Assembly (NCBI GenBank): GCA_025055675.1
Contig: JANWWT010000006.1
Span: forward strand, 174,730 to 238,729
Direction of reading: 5' to 3'
DNA length: 64,000 bases
From: Pseudanabaenaceae cyanobacterium SKYG29
Lineage (GTDB): Bacteria > Cyanobacteriota > Cyanobacteriia > Pseudanabaenales > Pseudanabaenaceae
This document shows positions 27,610 through 36,163 of this stretch, in pieces. Position 1 is the first letter of the stretch, and each line of letters begins with the position of its first letter. A program made the position numbers and the translations under genes. The notes beneath the pieces are model-generated. The model was not told the DNA's origin. It saw only the letters and a list, made by a program, of their open reading frames with translations, and ran no database searches.

Positions 27610-28148
27610 TCACAGCCCAAGGACTCTCTGGTATCAACTCCTGTCACAGGATTTTTCCCCTTTGCCCGTTGGCAGAGCCATCGCACCTGCCCAGGATCAA
27701 GAATAGCGCCAGTAAAGTCGGCTCCTTCAATTTGGGTAAAATCAAAGCGACTGCGCAAAAGGATCGTATCAACAAGAATGGCATCTCTGAGGTCAGCATT
27801 AGCAAAGTCTGTCTGATCAAGCATGGCATAACTCAAATCCGCCCCCCGCAAATTGGCATTACGCATAATCGAGGCGCTGAAGACCGCTCCCTGTAACTGG
27901 GCATAGGAGAAATCCGCTCCCTCCATATTGGCATTGGCAAAACCTGAGCCTCGTAAATTTTGATAGGAGAAATCCCTGCCCTTCAAACTGCCATGACTGT
28001 AGGGTAAAGCCGCTGCCTCTAAACTCTGTACCTGTCCCCAGCAACTAAAGATGAGCAGTAAAATAACTACAGCCCTAACAAGATGATGAAACCCTTTCGG
28101 CTGTGGCTTTGTAACAAGGATGCTAACTTTCCTAGGGATTAATGGCAT
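27606..28148 (-). CDS. Secreted pentapeptide-repeat protein (thylakoid-lumen type)
   Basis: A 180-residue protein with a basic N-terminus, a hydrophobic signal segment (about residues 25-40, VVILLLIFSCWG) and then roughly a dozen A(D/N)LXX repeats forming a right-handed beta helix (LRGSGFANANMEGADFSYAQ and so on). It ends KGKNPVTGVDTRESLGCD, a Cys-containing tail shared with the pentapeptide protein at 56.9 kb. This layout resembles lumenal pentapeptide proteins of cyanobacteria and plastids. The function is unknown. Confidence 0.8.
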   Translation of the reverse strand: MPLIPRKVSILVTKPQPKGFHHLVRAVVILLLIFSCWGQVQSLEAAALPYSHGSLKGRDFSYQNLRGSGFANANMEGADFSYAQLQGAVFSASIMRNANLRGADLSYAMLDQTDFANADLRDAILVDTILLRSRFDFTQIEGADFTGAILDPGQVRWLCQRAKGKNPVTGVDTRESLGCD

Positions 28149-28229
28149 ACAGGTTCGCTATAAATGGTTTTTGGGTTATTTTAACTTATTTCTGCTAACC
28201 TACTTAGTCAGTCTGCAATTAGAATCATC

Positions 28230-28781
28230 ATGCAAGATCAAGGTCTGACTTTGTGGTTTACTGGGTTGAGTGGTGCGGGAAAAACAACAATTTCCCAGCG
28301 GGTAGGAGAGCATTTGCGGCAGCAGGGCAAAAGGGTGGAAATTTTAGATGGGGATATAGTGCGTAAACATTTGACCAGGGATTTGGGCTTTTCTAAAGCC
28401 GATCGGGATGAGAATATCTATCGTATTGGCTTTGTCGCTCATTTGCTGTGTCGGAATGGGGTGTATGTTTTAGTGGCAGCTATTTCTCCCTACGCTGATG
28501 CCAGGCAAAAAGTCAGAGAAATGATCGGCAGCAATTTTGTGGAAATTTATGTGAATGCCCCTTTAGAAGTGTGCGAAGCCAGAGACGTCAAGGGTCTGTA
28601 CAAAAGAGCCAGGGCAGGTGAGATTAAATATTTCACTGGTATCGATGACCCCTACGAACCACCCACTGACCCCGACTTGGAATGTCACACAGATAAGGAA
28701 ACGATCGAGGAATCAGTTACGAAAGTGTTGCAGTTGTTGGCATTAAGGGATCAGCAAAGACGCGAAATCCCCCTGCTGTAA
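28230..28781 (+). CDS. cysC: Adenylylsulfate kinase (APS kinase)
   Basis: Phosphorylates APS to PAPS for sulfate assimilation and sulfation. The 183 residues contain the P-loop FTGLSGAGKTT, DGDIVRKHLTRDLGF and the APS lid region KGLYKRARAGEIKYFTGIDD followed by PYEPP. Complete. Its 3' end overlaps the convergent dnaE C-terminal gene by 65 nt, so the last 20 residues are encoded over the end of the other gene. Confidence 0.95.
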   Translation: MQDQGLTLWFTGLSGAGKTTISQRVGEHLRQQGKRVEILDGDIVRKHLTRDLGFSKADRDENIYRIGFVAHLLCRNGVYVLVAAISPYADARQKVREMIGSNFVEIYVNAPLEVCEARDVKGLYKRARAGEIKYFTGIDDPYEPPTDPDLECHTDKETIEESVTKVLQLLALRDQQRREIPLL

Positions 28782-30039
28782 GGGCTTGGCGGGTAGTCTC
28801 CACATCCCGCACCCAGAATTGATTGCCAAGACGCACTGCCTGATTGAGTCCTTCCACCTGAGCAATAATGGGAATCCTGCCCCCACTGTAGTTCTTGAGA
28901 ATCTCCCGCAGACGATGCAAAGTCTGTATATCCAATGCCTGTTCCCTGGTCAATTCTAACCGCATCATACTGACCTGTTCAATCTCTGCCATGTCATCTA
29001 CCACTAGTTGTACAGACTCGTCTTTACGATCGACCTTACCCCAAACAATCACTCTATTATCTTTGCGTAGATACTCTTTTACCTTCTTGTGTACTTTGGG
29101 AAACACTACTGCTTCCAGCTTACCACTGAGGTCTTCGATCTGTAAAACTGCCATCTGTTCATTATTCTTCGTCAGGATATTTTTCAAGTCTGTAATCATC
29201 ACGATCGCTGTCACGGTCACAGTTTCCCTGACTTCTTGTAGGTCGCTGAGGTTGACAGGAGCTAGTAACTTCACAGCAGGACTAAGGGCTTTCAGGGGAT
29301 GAGCGGACAGATAAAAACCAAGTAATTCTTTTTCCAATTCGATCTTTTCCTGGGGTAAGTAATCGGGTATGTCAGGGGGGGCAGGGGGTTCGTCCACAAA
29401 GGTTTCCTCTCCCGTTGCTACCATCATGTCAAATAAAGAAACCTGGCCTGAGGCTTTGTCCTTTGCCCGCCGTGATGCCCAAGTTAAAGTTGGTTCAATG
29501 TTGGCTACGGTCTGTTTGCGGTTGGGATGTAACCGATCGAATGCTCCTGCTTGCACTAGGGCTTCCAATGCTTTTTTATTCAGGGCACGGCTGTCTACTC
29601 TTTTGCATAAATCCCCCAAAGATGTAAAGGGTCTCTCTTTCCTGGCGGCTAAAATTGCCTCGATCGCTCCCATACCCAGATTTTTAATGGCTGCTAGACC
29701 AAAGAGAATGTCCGTGCCGCGGGGTGTGAAATAAACGTCAGAGGTGTTGATGTCGGGGGGTAAAACATTGATGTTCATGTAATGACAACTGGCAATATAT
29801 TTCTGCACTTTATCGGTGTCATCACTGACAGAAGACAACAAAGCAGCCATGTACTCTACCGGATAGTTGGCTTTTAGATAGGCAGTCTGGTAGGTGACAT
29901 AACCATAGGCAACACTGTGGGACTTGTTAAAGCAGTTAGAGGCAAAGATACCCCCCTGGATTAAAAAATTGTGCTCATGGAGCAGACCGATGTCATATAC
30001 AGGCAGAAAACCGATCGGTTCTTTTTTGACTATCTTCAT
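28717..30039 (-). CDS. dnaE: DNA polymerase III alpha subunit, C-terminal part with split-intein C half
   Basis: C-terminal half of the replicative polymerase, made as a separate 440-residue precursor. Residues 1-35 are the C-intein (VYDIGLLHEHNF ... FASN), and the extein starts at Cys36-Phe-Asn, the conserved +1 to +3 residues of the DnaE site. The extein has FNKSHSVAYGYVTYQTAYLK, helix-hairpin-helix-like residues and an OB fold (VTVTAIVMITDLKNI). Spliced in trans to the N part, which is not in this window. It follows alaS by 3 nt on the same strand and is likely co-transcribed. The +1 Cys and terminal Asn needed for splicing are present. Confidence 0.97.
   Translation of the reverse strand: MKIVKKEPIGFLPVYDIGLLHEHNFLIQGGIFASNCFNKSHSVAYGYVTYQTAYLKANYPVEYMAALLSSVSDDTDKVQKYIASCHYMNINVLPPDINTSDVYFTPRGTDILFGLAAIKNLGMGAIEAILAARKERPFTSLGDLCKRVDSRALNKKALEALVQAGAFDRLHPNRKQTVANIEPTLTWASRRAKDKASGQVSLFDMMVATGEETFVDEPPAPPDIPDYLPQEKIELEKELLGFYLSAHPLKALSPAVKLLAPVNLSDLQEVRETVTVTAIVMITDLKNILTKNNEQMAVLQIEDLSGKLEAVVFPKVHKKVKEYLRKDNRVIVWGKVDRKDESVQLVVDDMAEIEQVSMMRLELTREQALDIQTLHRLREILKNYSGGRIPIIAQVEGLNQAVRLGNQFWVRDVETTRQALTAGGFRVFADPLMPTTATLS
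29935..30039 (-). other. Split DnaE intein, C-terminal fragment (IntC)
   Basis: The 35 residues from the start codon to Asn35 make the C-intein. Block F reads VYDIGLLHEHNF and block G ends FASN before the Cys nucleophile of the extein. It is one residue shorter than the Nostoc punctiforme IntC as I recall it. There is no homing endonuclease, as expected for a split intein. Confidence 0.93.
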
Positions 30040-30042
30040 CTT

Positions 30043-32655
30043 CTAGGTCAATTGTTCCTGCAGTTGTTGACGGGCAGTGGCGAGAGCTTCTGGTAAACGA
30101 TCGGTGTCTTTTCCCCCTGCCTGAGCAATGTGGGGACGACCCCCACCCCCACCCCCACAAATACGGGCTATCTGACCAATGAATTTGCCAGCCTGTAAAC
30201 CCTTGGCAGTTACCTGCTTACCAAATGCTGCTACTAGAGCTACTTTCCCTGCCTCTGGCACCGAACCTAAAATGACTGCCCCCTTGTCCCCCAATTTTTG
30301 GACCAATTTTTCTGCCGCTGTCTGTAAAGCGTTTCCATCTAAGCCGTCTAACCGATCGATAATCACTTGATATGATGCCACCGTTTCTGCCTTGGTCAAC
30401 AACTGCTCCGCTTTCAGTAGGGCTAACTCCCGTTTGAGATTCTCTGTCTCTTTCTGTTGTTGTTTCAGAGCGTCTTGTAGCTGAGTCACCCGATCGATAA
30501 TTTCTTCTGGTTTAGCCTTGAACCGATCGCTTAACTCTTTGGTAATTTGGTCTCGCACTGCCAAGTAATCCAGAACCGCCTGCCCCGTAACTGCTTCAAT
30601 CCTTCTAATACCCGCAGCTACCCCTGTTTCACTGACAATTTTGAACAAGCCAATCTCCGCCGTGTTGTGCACATGGGTACCACCACAGAGTTCCATGGAC
30701 ACCCCAGGAAAATCAATCACCCGTACTTCCGCACCGTATTTTTCACCGAACATTGCAATCGCACCCTTGGCTTTGGCTTCCTCTAGGGGCATGACCGCCA
30801 CCTGAGCCGTGTGTCCTTCCAAAATCCATTGATTGACCTGGGCTTCCACTTGTCTGATCTCTTCCGCAGTCAGAGGACGGGGTAAATTAAAATCAAATCG
30901 CAGTCTTTCACTGTCCACTAAAGAACCTGCCTGCCCAATTTGGGGGTCAACAATCTTCTTTAATGCTGCCTGCAGTAGATGGGTAGCGCTGTGGTGTGCC
31001 TGGGTCCTGCGTCGTGTAGAAAAAAGAACCGCTGCTGTTACTGTCTCCCCTACGCTAATTTGTCCCTCTTGTACCACGCCAAAGTGTAGGAATAAATCCC
31101 CTTGCTTCTGCACGTCCTCGATCGTGATCACCCCCTGTTTGCCCCTGATTTCGCCCTTGTCTCCCACCTGACCCCCCGATTCCGCATAAAAAGGCGTAAC
31201 ATCCAAAACCAGTTGGACCCGATCGTTCATTTTGACTAACTCTTTCTGCTCTCCCTCCTGCACCAAAGCTAATACCTGTCCCTGGCATGTCAGCGTGTCA
31301 TAACCGACAAAGCGCGTCGGCGCTAACTGAGCATCTAGCTCTTGCCAGACCTTCTCCCCCAGTAAATCAATCTCCGTGTGGGCTTCCTTCGATCGCTGTT
31401 GTTGCTGAGCCATAGCGCGGTCAAAGCCTTCCCGATCGACAGTCAGTCCTTGTTCAGCAGCAATTTCTTCTGTCAACTCCAAGGGAAAACCATAGGTGTC
31501 ATAAAGAGTAAAGGCATCCACTCCTGCAATCTGTTTTGCCGATCGAGCCAGAATTTCCACCAGCAATTTTTCACCCCGTTCCAAAGTTTGCCGAAAACGG
31601 TCCTCTTCCCTTGTCAGTTCTTCTTTGATGGTATTGGCTTTGTTTTGCAGTTCAGGATAGGCAGAGGCTCCCAGGGCGATCACTTGGTCTGCCACAGTTG
31701 CCGTAAAAGGTTCTTCTATGCCTAATAGCTTGCCATAGCGCACCACCCGTCTTAACAAACGGCGCAGGACATAACCCCTACCCACGTTGCTGGCAGTAAT
31801 GCCGTCCGCCACCATATACACCACCGCCCGCATATGGTCACCCATGACTTTGAAGTGGGTCTTTGTTTTATCATCACTTTTGTGGTAAGGGACTCCCGCA
31901 ATCTCACTGATTTTGGCAATGATGGGAAAGATGAGGTCAGTTTCGTAATTATTCGGTACACCCTGCAAAACCTGGGCCATCCGTTCCAAACCCATGCCCG
32001 TATCAATGTTTTGTTTGGCTAAAGGTGTGAGATTTCCCTCACTATCCCTGTTCAACTCCATGAAGACCAGGTTATATACTTCTAAAAAACGCCGATCGTC
32101 TTCTAGGTTAATCTGTTCCCCCGCTTCTGGGTGAAAGTCATAGTAAATTTCGGAACAAGGACCACAGGGACCAGTTGCCCCCGCTGCCCAAAAATTGTCT
32201 TCTCCTAAGCGCTGGATGCGGTGCGCAGGGATACCGATTGTATCCCGCCAAATTTTGTAAGCCTCATCATCTTCATAAAACACACTGACAGCTAAACGAT
32301 CGGGGGGTAACTGAAACACTTCTGTCACCAATTCCCAGCCCCAACTGATAGCTTCCTTCTTGAAATAATCACCGAAGCTAAAATTACCGAGCATCTCAAA
32401 GAAAGTATGGTGGCGGGCAGTTTTACCTACGTTCTCAATGTCGTTAGTACGCACACACTTTTGTGCCGTTGTCACTCTGGGGTAGGGCGGTTCTTCTTGG
32501 CCTAAAAAAATCGGCTTAAAGGGCAACATCCCCGCGATCGTTAGGAGTACGGTGGGGTCAGAAGGCACTAGGGAAGCACTGGGTAAAACTTGATGTCCCT
32601 TTTCTTCATAAAACTTTAGAAATCTTGTCCTAATCTCCGCACCCGTGAACGCCAT
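30043..32655 (-). CDS. alaS: Alanine--tRNA ligase
   Basis: Class II synthetase of 870 residues from the ATG at 32655, which has AGG at good distance; an upstream TTG at 32667 is in frame. The catalytic domain begins FTGAEIRTRFLKFYEEKGH and contains TIAGMLPFKPIFLG. The editing domain has the zinc ligands HHSATHLLQAAL and MELCGGTHVHNT, and the C-terminal DHHA1 part ends with a glycine-rich GGGGGGRPHIAQAGGKD. Complete. The next gene, dnaE C-part, starts after 3 nt. It is divergent from the thioredoxin-reductase-like gene. Confidence 0.97.
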   Translation of the reverse strand: MAFTGAEIRTRFLKFYEEKGHQVLPSASLVPSDPTVLLTIAGMLPFKPIFLGQEEPPYPRVTTAQKCVRTNDIENVGKTARHHTFFEMLGNFSFGDYFKKEAISWGWELVTEVFQLPPDRLAVSVFYEDDEAYKIWRDTIGIPAHRIQRLGEDNFWAAGATGPCGPCSEIYYDFHPEAGEQINLEDDRRFLEVYNLVFMELNRDSEGNLTPLAKQNIDTGMGLERMAQVLQGVPNNYETDLIFPIIAKISEIAGVPYHKSDDKTKTHFKVMGDHMRAVVYMVADGITASNVGRGYVLRRLLRRVVRYGKLLGIEEPFTATVADQVIALGASAYPELQNKANTIKEELTREEDRFRQTLERGEKLLVEILARSAKQIAGVDAFTLYDTYGFPLELTEEIAAEQGLTVDREGFDRAMAQQQQRSKEAHTEIDLLGEKVWQELDAQLAPTRFVGYDTLTCQGQVLALVQEGEQKELVKMNDRVQLVLDVTPFYAESGGQVGDKGEIRGKQGVITIEDVQKQGDLFLHFGVVQEGQISVGETVTAAVLFSTRRRTQAHHSATHLLQAALKKIVDPQIGQAGSLVDSERLRFDFNLPRPLTAEEIRQVEAQVNQWILEGHTAQVAVMPLEEAKAKGAIAMFGEKYGAEVRVIDFPGVSMELCGGTHVHNTAEIGLFKIVSETGVAAGIRRIEAVTGQAVLDYLAVRDQITKELSDRFKAKPEEIIDRVTQLQDALKQQQKETENLKRELALLKAEQLLTKAETVASYQVIIDRLDGLDGNALQTAAEKLVQKLGDKGAVILGSVPEAGKVALVAAFGKQVTAKGLQAGKFIGQIARICGGGGGGRPHIAQAGGKDTDRLPEALATARQQLQEQLT

Positions 32656-32725
32656 AGTACCTGCCAACCTCTGGGTGTATATTATATCTGCAGACAGCTA
32701 GCCCAGGGGGGAAACTTTTGCGTAG

Positions 32726-32731
32726 TATAGT
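32726..32731 (+). promoter_or_regulatory. -10 element for the thioredoxin-reductase-like gene
   Basis: TATAGT lies 23 nt before the ATG at 32755, in the 99-nt space between divergent alaS and this gene. An ATTATA at 32681-32686 reads TATAAT on the other strand and would serve alaS. No clear -35 elements are seen. Confidence 0.35.
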
Positions 32732-32754
32732 GAAGCAGGTCAAACCGATCGTCT

Positions 32755-33747
32755 ATGAAACTCTCCAGTAAAAATCTCCATGAGCGCACGGATGTTCTCT
32801 ATGATGCCATCGTAGCAGGCGGTGGGGCAGGGGGTCTCTCTGCTGCTATTTATCTGGCGCGTTATGGCTTGAAGTGCCTTGTGATTGAGAAGGGCAGGGG
32901 GCGTTCTTTCTGGATGCAGGAATTACGTAACTATTTTGGTGTTGACCCCACTACTCCAGGAAGAAAACTGCAAAAACATGGCATGGAAACCGCCCTCTCC
33001 TGGGGAGCGGACTACCTTATGGGGTACGTAGAGGATGTAGCCGATCGGGGTGACCACCTAGAAGTGAAGGTAAAGGTAGGCAAGCAAAACAGTATCTATC
33101 CTGTGTTCAAAGCTAAGTACTTGGTAGCAGCTACAGGGATTATTGACATCCTGCCTCAGCTAGAAGACATGCAAAACGTCTATGATTACGCGGGTTACAC
33201 GCTGCACGTGTGCATGATCTGTGATGGCTTTGACATGTGGGACCAGAAAGCGATCTTGATCGTGGCTAAGGAATCGCAAATAGAGGCAGCTTTTGTCCTT
33301 AGTTGGTTCACACCCTACATTACCGTCCTCACCCATGGTCTATTTACGGTCAGTGAGGAGATGAAACAAAAGTTGAAAGAGCATGGCTATCCCCTCATTG
33401 AAACCCCGATCGCCCGTTTTTTGGGGGAAAATCACCAGTTGCAGGGGGTAGAGTTTGTTGATGGCACGCGCATTGAATGCACAACGGGGTTGATCAACAT
33501 GGGATCGAAGTATCACAACCACTATCTCAAGGGTATTCCTGAGTTGACCTGGGACGGGGAGAATCTAGTAACCGATGAATTCTGTCAGACTACTCACCCC
33601 CGTATCTTTGCCGTTGGCGATTTGAAAAAAGGATTAAATCAGGTCTCGATCGCTGTTGCCGATGGCACCCTAGCTGCTACCAAGATTTGGCGGAACATTC
33701 GCCGCAGTACTCCACCGCGCAAGTGGTTGGAAAATATCCCTGCCTAA
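32755..33747 (+). CDS. Thioredoxin-reductase-like flavoprotein (cyanobacterial DDOR-type)
   Basis: FAD-dependent pyridine-nucleotide-disulfide oxidoreductase of 330 residues. The FAD motif is IVAGGGAGGLSAAIYLARYG, the redox pair is HVCMICDGF (CxxC, the position used by thioredoxin reductases), and the C-terminal FAD motif is RIFAVGDLKKGLNQVSIAV. The second dinucleotide fold lacks a clear GxGxxG (AILIVAKESQIEA), so NADPH binding is doubtful. This pattern resembles the deeply branching cyanobacterial DDOR/DTR flavoproteins (Synechocystis Slr0600 group, from memory) rather than NADPH-thioredoxin reductase. The electron donor is unknown. Confidence 0.8.
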   Translation: MKLSSKNLHERTDVLYDAIVAGGGAGGLSAAIYLARYGLKCLVIEKGRGRSFWMQELRNYFGVDPTTPGRKLQKHGMETALSWGADYLMGYVEDVADRGDHLEVKVKVGKQNSIYPVFKAKYLVAATGIIDILPQLEDMQNVYDYAGYTLHVCMICDGFDMWDQKAILIVAKESQIEAAFVLSWFTPYITVLTHGLFTVSEEMKQKLKEHGYPLIETPIARFLGENHQLQGVEFVDGTRIECTTGLINMGSKYHNHYLKGIPELTWDGENLVTDEFCQTTHPRIFAVGDLKKGLNQVSIAVADGTLAATKIWRNIRRSTPPRKWLENIPA

Positions 33748-33760
33748 TTAGTCTGGGGAA

Positions 33761-34699
33761 ATGGTTTTCACTTCTCCTGGTCCCATCCTGTTTTCCTGGG
33801 GGGGGTTCACGATCAGGTGGTATGGTTTCCTGATTGCCCTGGCTTTGATTGTGGGGACATGGGTATGTCAGCGGGTAGTGCAGGTGCGGTTTAGTCAGAA
33901 GTGGGGGCGGGAGTGGCTAGTGGTTGTTGGTCAGACCAACCTTTGGCGTAACTACTGGTTAACAGTGATTCCCCAACGGTGCAAATACTGGCAGCAGATC
34001 GCCGATCGGGTAGGGGATTTAGTGTTTTGGCTGGTGGCGGGGGCACTGCCGGGGGCGCGGGCTTACTATGTTGCGTTTAAGTGGGATATTTACCAAGATG
34101 TTTGGAGTACTGTTAACTTTTTGGGCATCAACTTAACTGTGCCTGCGGCTGTGGCAATTTGGGAAGGGGGAATCGCCATCCACGGGGCAATTTTGGGGGG
34201 GGCAGTAGCTCTGTTGTTATTTGCCTGGCGCTACCGCCTCAACTGGGTAACTTTGGCAGATGGCATTGCTCCGGCTTTGGTATTAGGACAGGCGATCGGT
34301 CGTTGGGGTAACTTTTTTAACTCAGAAGCCTTTGGTGCACCCACAAACTTACCCTGGAAGTTGTACATTGCCCCGCCCCATCGTCCCCCTGAGTACGCCG
34401 ACTATGAATATTTTCATCCTACATTTTTGTATGAATCTCTTTGGAATATTGGTGTATTTGTCCTATTATTGATTGTGTTAACAAAATATCCCCGTGCCAA
34501 AGACGGTACACTAGCACTTTTGTATTTGGTTTTCTACAGTCTTGGTCGCATTTGGATCGAGGGTTTGCGAACTGATAGCTTGATGTTAGGGAATTTCAGA
34601 ATTGCCCAACTAGTCAGTTTAGTAGCGATCGTGGGGGGGATAGTGGGATTATACAGGCTGTACGGTGGGATGAGGCTGTTACAACGTGCTCAAAGTTAA
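33761..34699 (+). CDS. lgt: Prolipoprotein diacylglyceryl transferase
   Basis: Adds diacylglycerol to the lipobox Cys of prolipoproteins in the membrane, the step before LspA. The 312 residues contain GGFTIRWYGFLIALALI, GGIAIHGAILGG, the signature GRWGNFFNSEAFG and HPTFLYESLWN. The protein is longer than usual because of an extra loop of about 30 residues (about 45-80, KWGREWLVVVGQTNLWRNYW) after the first helix. It overlaps the following DUF2232 gene by 14 nt. Confidence 0.94.
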   Translation: MVFTSPGPILFSWGGFTIRWYGFLIALALIVGTWVCQRVVQVRFSQKWGREWLVVVGQTNLWRNYWLTVIPQRCKYWQQIADRVGDLVFWLVAGALPGARAYYVAFKWDIYQDVWSTVNFLGINLTVPAAVAIWEGGIAIHGAILGGAVALLLFAWRYRLNWVTLADGIAPALVLGQAIGRWGNFFNSEAFGAPTNLPWKLYIAPPHRPPEYADYEYFHPTFLYESLWNIGVFVLLLIVLTKYPRAKDGTLALLYLVFYSLGRIWIEGLRTDSLMLGNFRIAQLVSLVAIVGGIVGLYRLYGGMRLLQRAQS

Positions 34700-35306
34700 G
34701 CCCCCTTTAGCAATAGTAGAAACTGCCTTTATGGCAAGTACAACAGCAATGTTGTTTTTAATTAACTACTACTTTCCTGTCGGTCCCCTGTTGCGGATGT
34801 TTTTCCCTACGCCTATCGCTTTGATTTTCCTGCGGTGGGGATACAAGGCGGCGTGGAAATGTGTGATTGTCGCTGTTTTGTTGTTGACTTTGCTGATGGG
34901 ACCAACACGGAGTATTCAATTTTTTATCCCCCATGCCTTCGTTGGTTTGTTTTTGGGCTATAGCTGGAAACGGGGTTTGCCCTGGGCAGTCACATTGTCG
35001 ATCGGTTCTCTGCTCAACACCCTAGGAGTTTTCTTTCAAGCGGCATTGATTTCTGTCCTGGTGCAGGAAAACGTCTGGCTTTACTTCATCATTCAAATTA
35101 CTCAACTCCTAACTAATATCCTGCAGTTTTTCGGTATCATTAATCCCCCTGGTTTCTGGGCAGTACAGACTTTTGCTGTCTTTTCCATCATCTGTGCTAA
35201 TTTCTTTTATCAATGTCTAATTCATGTGGGAGCTTGGTTATTACTCGATCGCCTAGGCACACCCATTCCTTCTCCTCCCCGCTGGGTGGAAAATCTGTTT
35301 CTCTAA
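34686..35306 (+). CDS. DUF2232-like multi-spanning membrane protein
   Basis: Integral membrane protein of 206 residues with about six helices; start GTG at 34686, inside the end of lgt. The pattern LINYYFPVGPLLRMFFPTPI and ALIFLRWG resembles the DUF2232/YybS group, some of which look like S components of ECF transporters. It ends with a short tail IPSPPRWVENLFL. Function is unknown; translational coupling to lgt is visible. Its stop interlocks with that of the convergent gene in CTAA. Confidence 0.68.
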   Translation: MLKVKPPLAIVETAFMASTTAMLFLINYYFPVGPLLRMFFPTPIALIFLRWGYKAAWKCVIVAVLLLTLLMGPTRSIQFFIPHAFVGLFLGYSWKRGLPWAVTLSIGSLLNTLGVFFQAALISVLVQENVWLYFIIQITQLLTNILQFFGIINPPGFWAVQTFAVFSIICANFFYQCLIHVGAWLLLDRLGTPIPSPPRWVENLFL

Positions 35307-36154
35307 AGACGACGGGAGCGATATTTAAGGATTTCTTGGGGAACATCGAAGATAGACCTACCATCAGGGTGTACAGGAATAAGGGGATTGACTCTGCCTG
35401 GTGTGGTCAACAGAGGAGCTTCTGAGCCTGGTCGGAAGGGCAACGTGCTGCGGGGGCTAAACAGGGGTTCATAAAAATTATCAGGAAATTCAGGTATGTC
35501 TGGCATGGGGGGCAGGTCAGCAATCGCAAACAGCGATCGGTCTATCTCTTGTCCATTTGGCGGAAAGATTACTTCTATATTTTCCCTTGGCGTGTCTGGC
35601 ATAGTCTTGACGGAGCTGAGAAAATCGTAGACAAAAGCATCGGAGTCAATTACACCGTTTTGATCACTGTCTTCTCCTAGCACCGTGCGCAGACTGCCGT
35701 AGAACTGGGGGTTAGCAGGCAGAATGACAGATACTGCTGCATTATCATCTAATCCTTCAAATTCTGTATAGCCCAAAAAGCGATTCTCCGGATCGAACAG
35801 TCTAATAGTAATTCGTTCAAAGGGTTCAATACCCCGAATAAACTTTGCCCTTTGATTGATAGGAAAGACAAAATCCCCCACAAATCGTTCTGGCATATAG
35901 ACATTGTTTCTCTTTCTCTGCCAGGCAATACGGACGATTACCTCCTTTAGCTGGGGGTTATTCTGTCTGATACTGAGAATAAAATTGCCCCGGTTGGTCA
36001 ACAATCTCTGGCGTAGGGGAAACCTAGTATTGGGGAATAGGCTGTTGTGGGTAGCACGCAATTGATTAAATCTTGCCTGGTCTGTCTCAAAACCGCGAAA
36101 TGCCCATCCCCGCAGATTTCTAACGTATTCCCCCCGTGATAGCTTTGCCCGCAC
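35303..36154 (-). CDS. C-terminal part of a FecR-type protein, separated by an in-frame stop
   Basis: A 283-residue frame from a GTG at 36154. It lies in the same frame as the FecR gene just upstream; only a TAG and three codons separate them. Its beginning (KLSRGEYVRNLRGWAFRGFE) resembles the region that follows the FecR beta domain in cyanobacterial proteins. Further on are a beta-rich segment (FERITIRLFDPENRFLGYTE), an EF-hand-like loop DSDQNGVIDSD, and a proline-rich tail. No signal peptide of its own is seen, which argues that it once was, or is, read together with the upstream part. Confidence 0.6.
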   Translation of the reverse strand: MRAKLSRGEYVRNLRGWAFRGFETDQARFNQLRATHNSLFPNTRFPLRQRLLTNRGNFILSIRQNNPQLKEVIVRIAWQRKRNNVYMPERFVGDFVFPINQRAKFIRGIEPFERITIRLFDPENRFLGYTEFEGLDDNAAVSVILPANPQFYGSLRTVLGEDSDQNGVIDSDAFVYDFLSSVKTMPDTPRENIEVIFPPNGQEIDRSLFAIADLPPMPDIPEFPDNFYEPLFSPRSTLPFRPGSEAPLLTTPGRVNPLIPVHPDGRSIFDVPQEILKYRSRRL

Positions 36155-36163
36155 TACTCCCTG

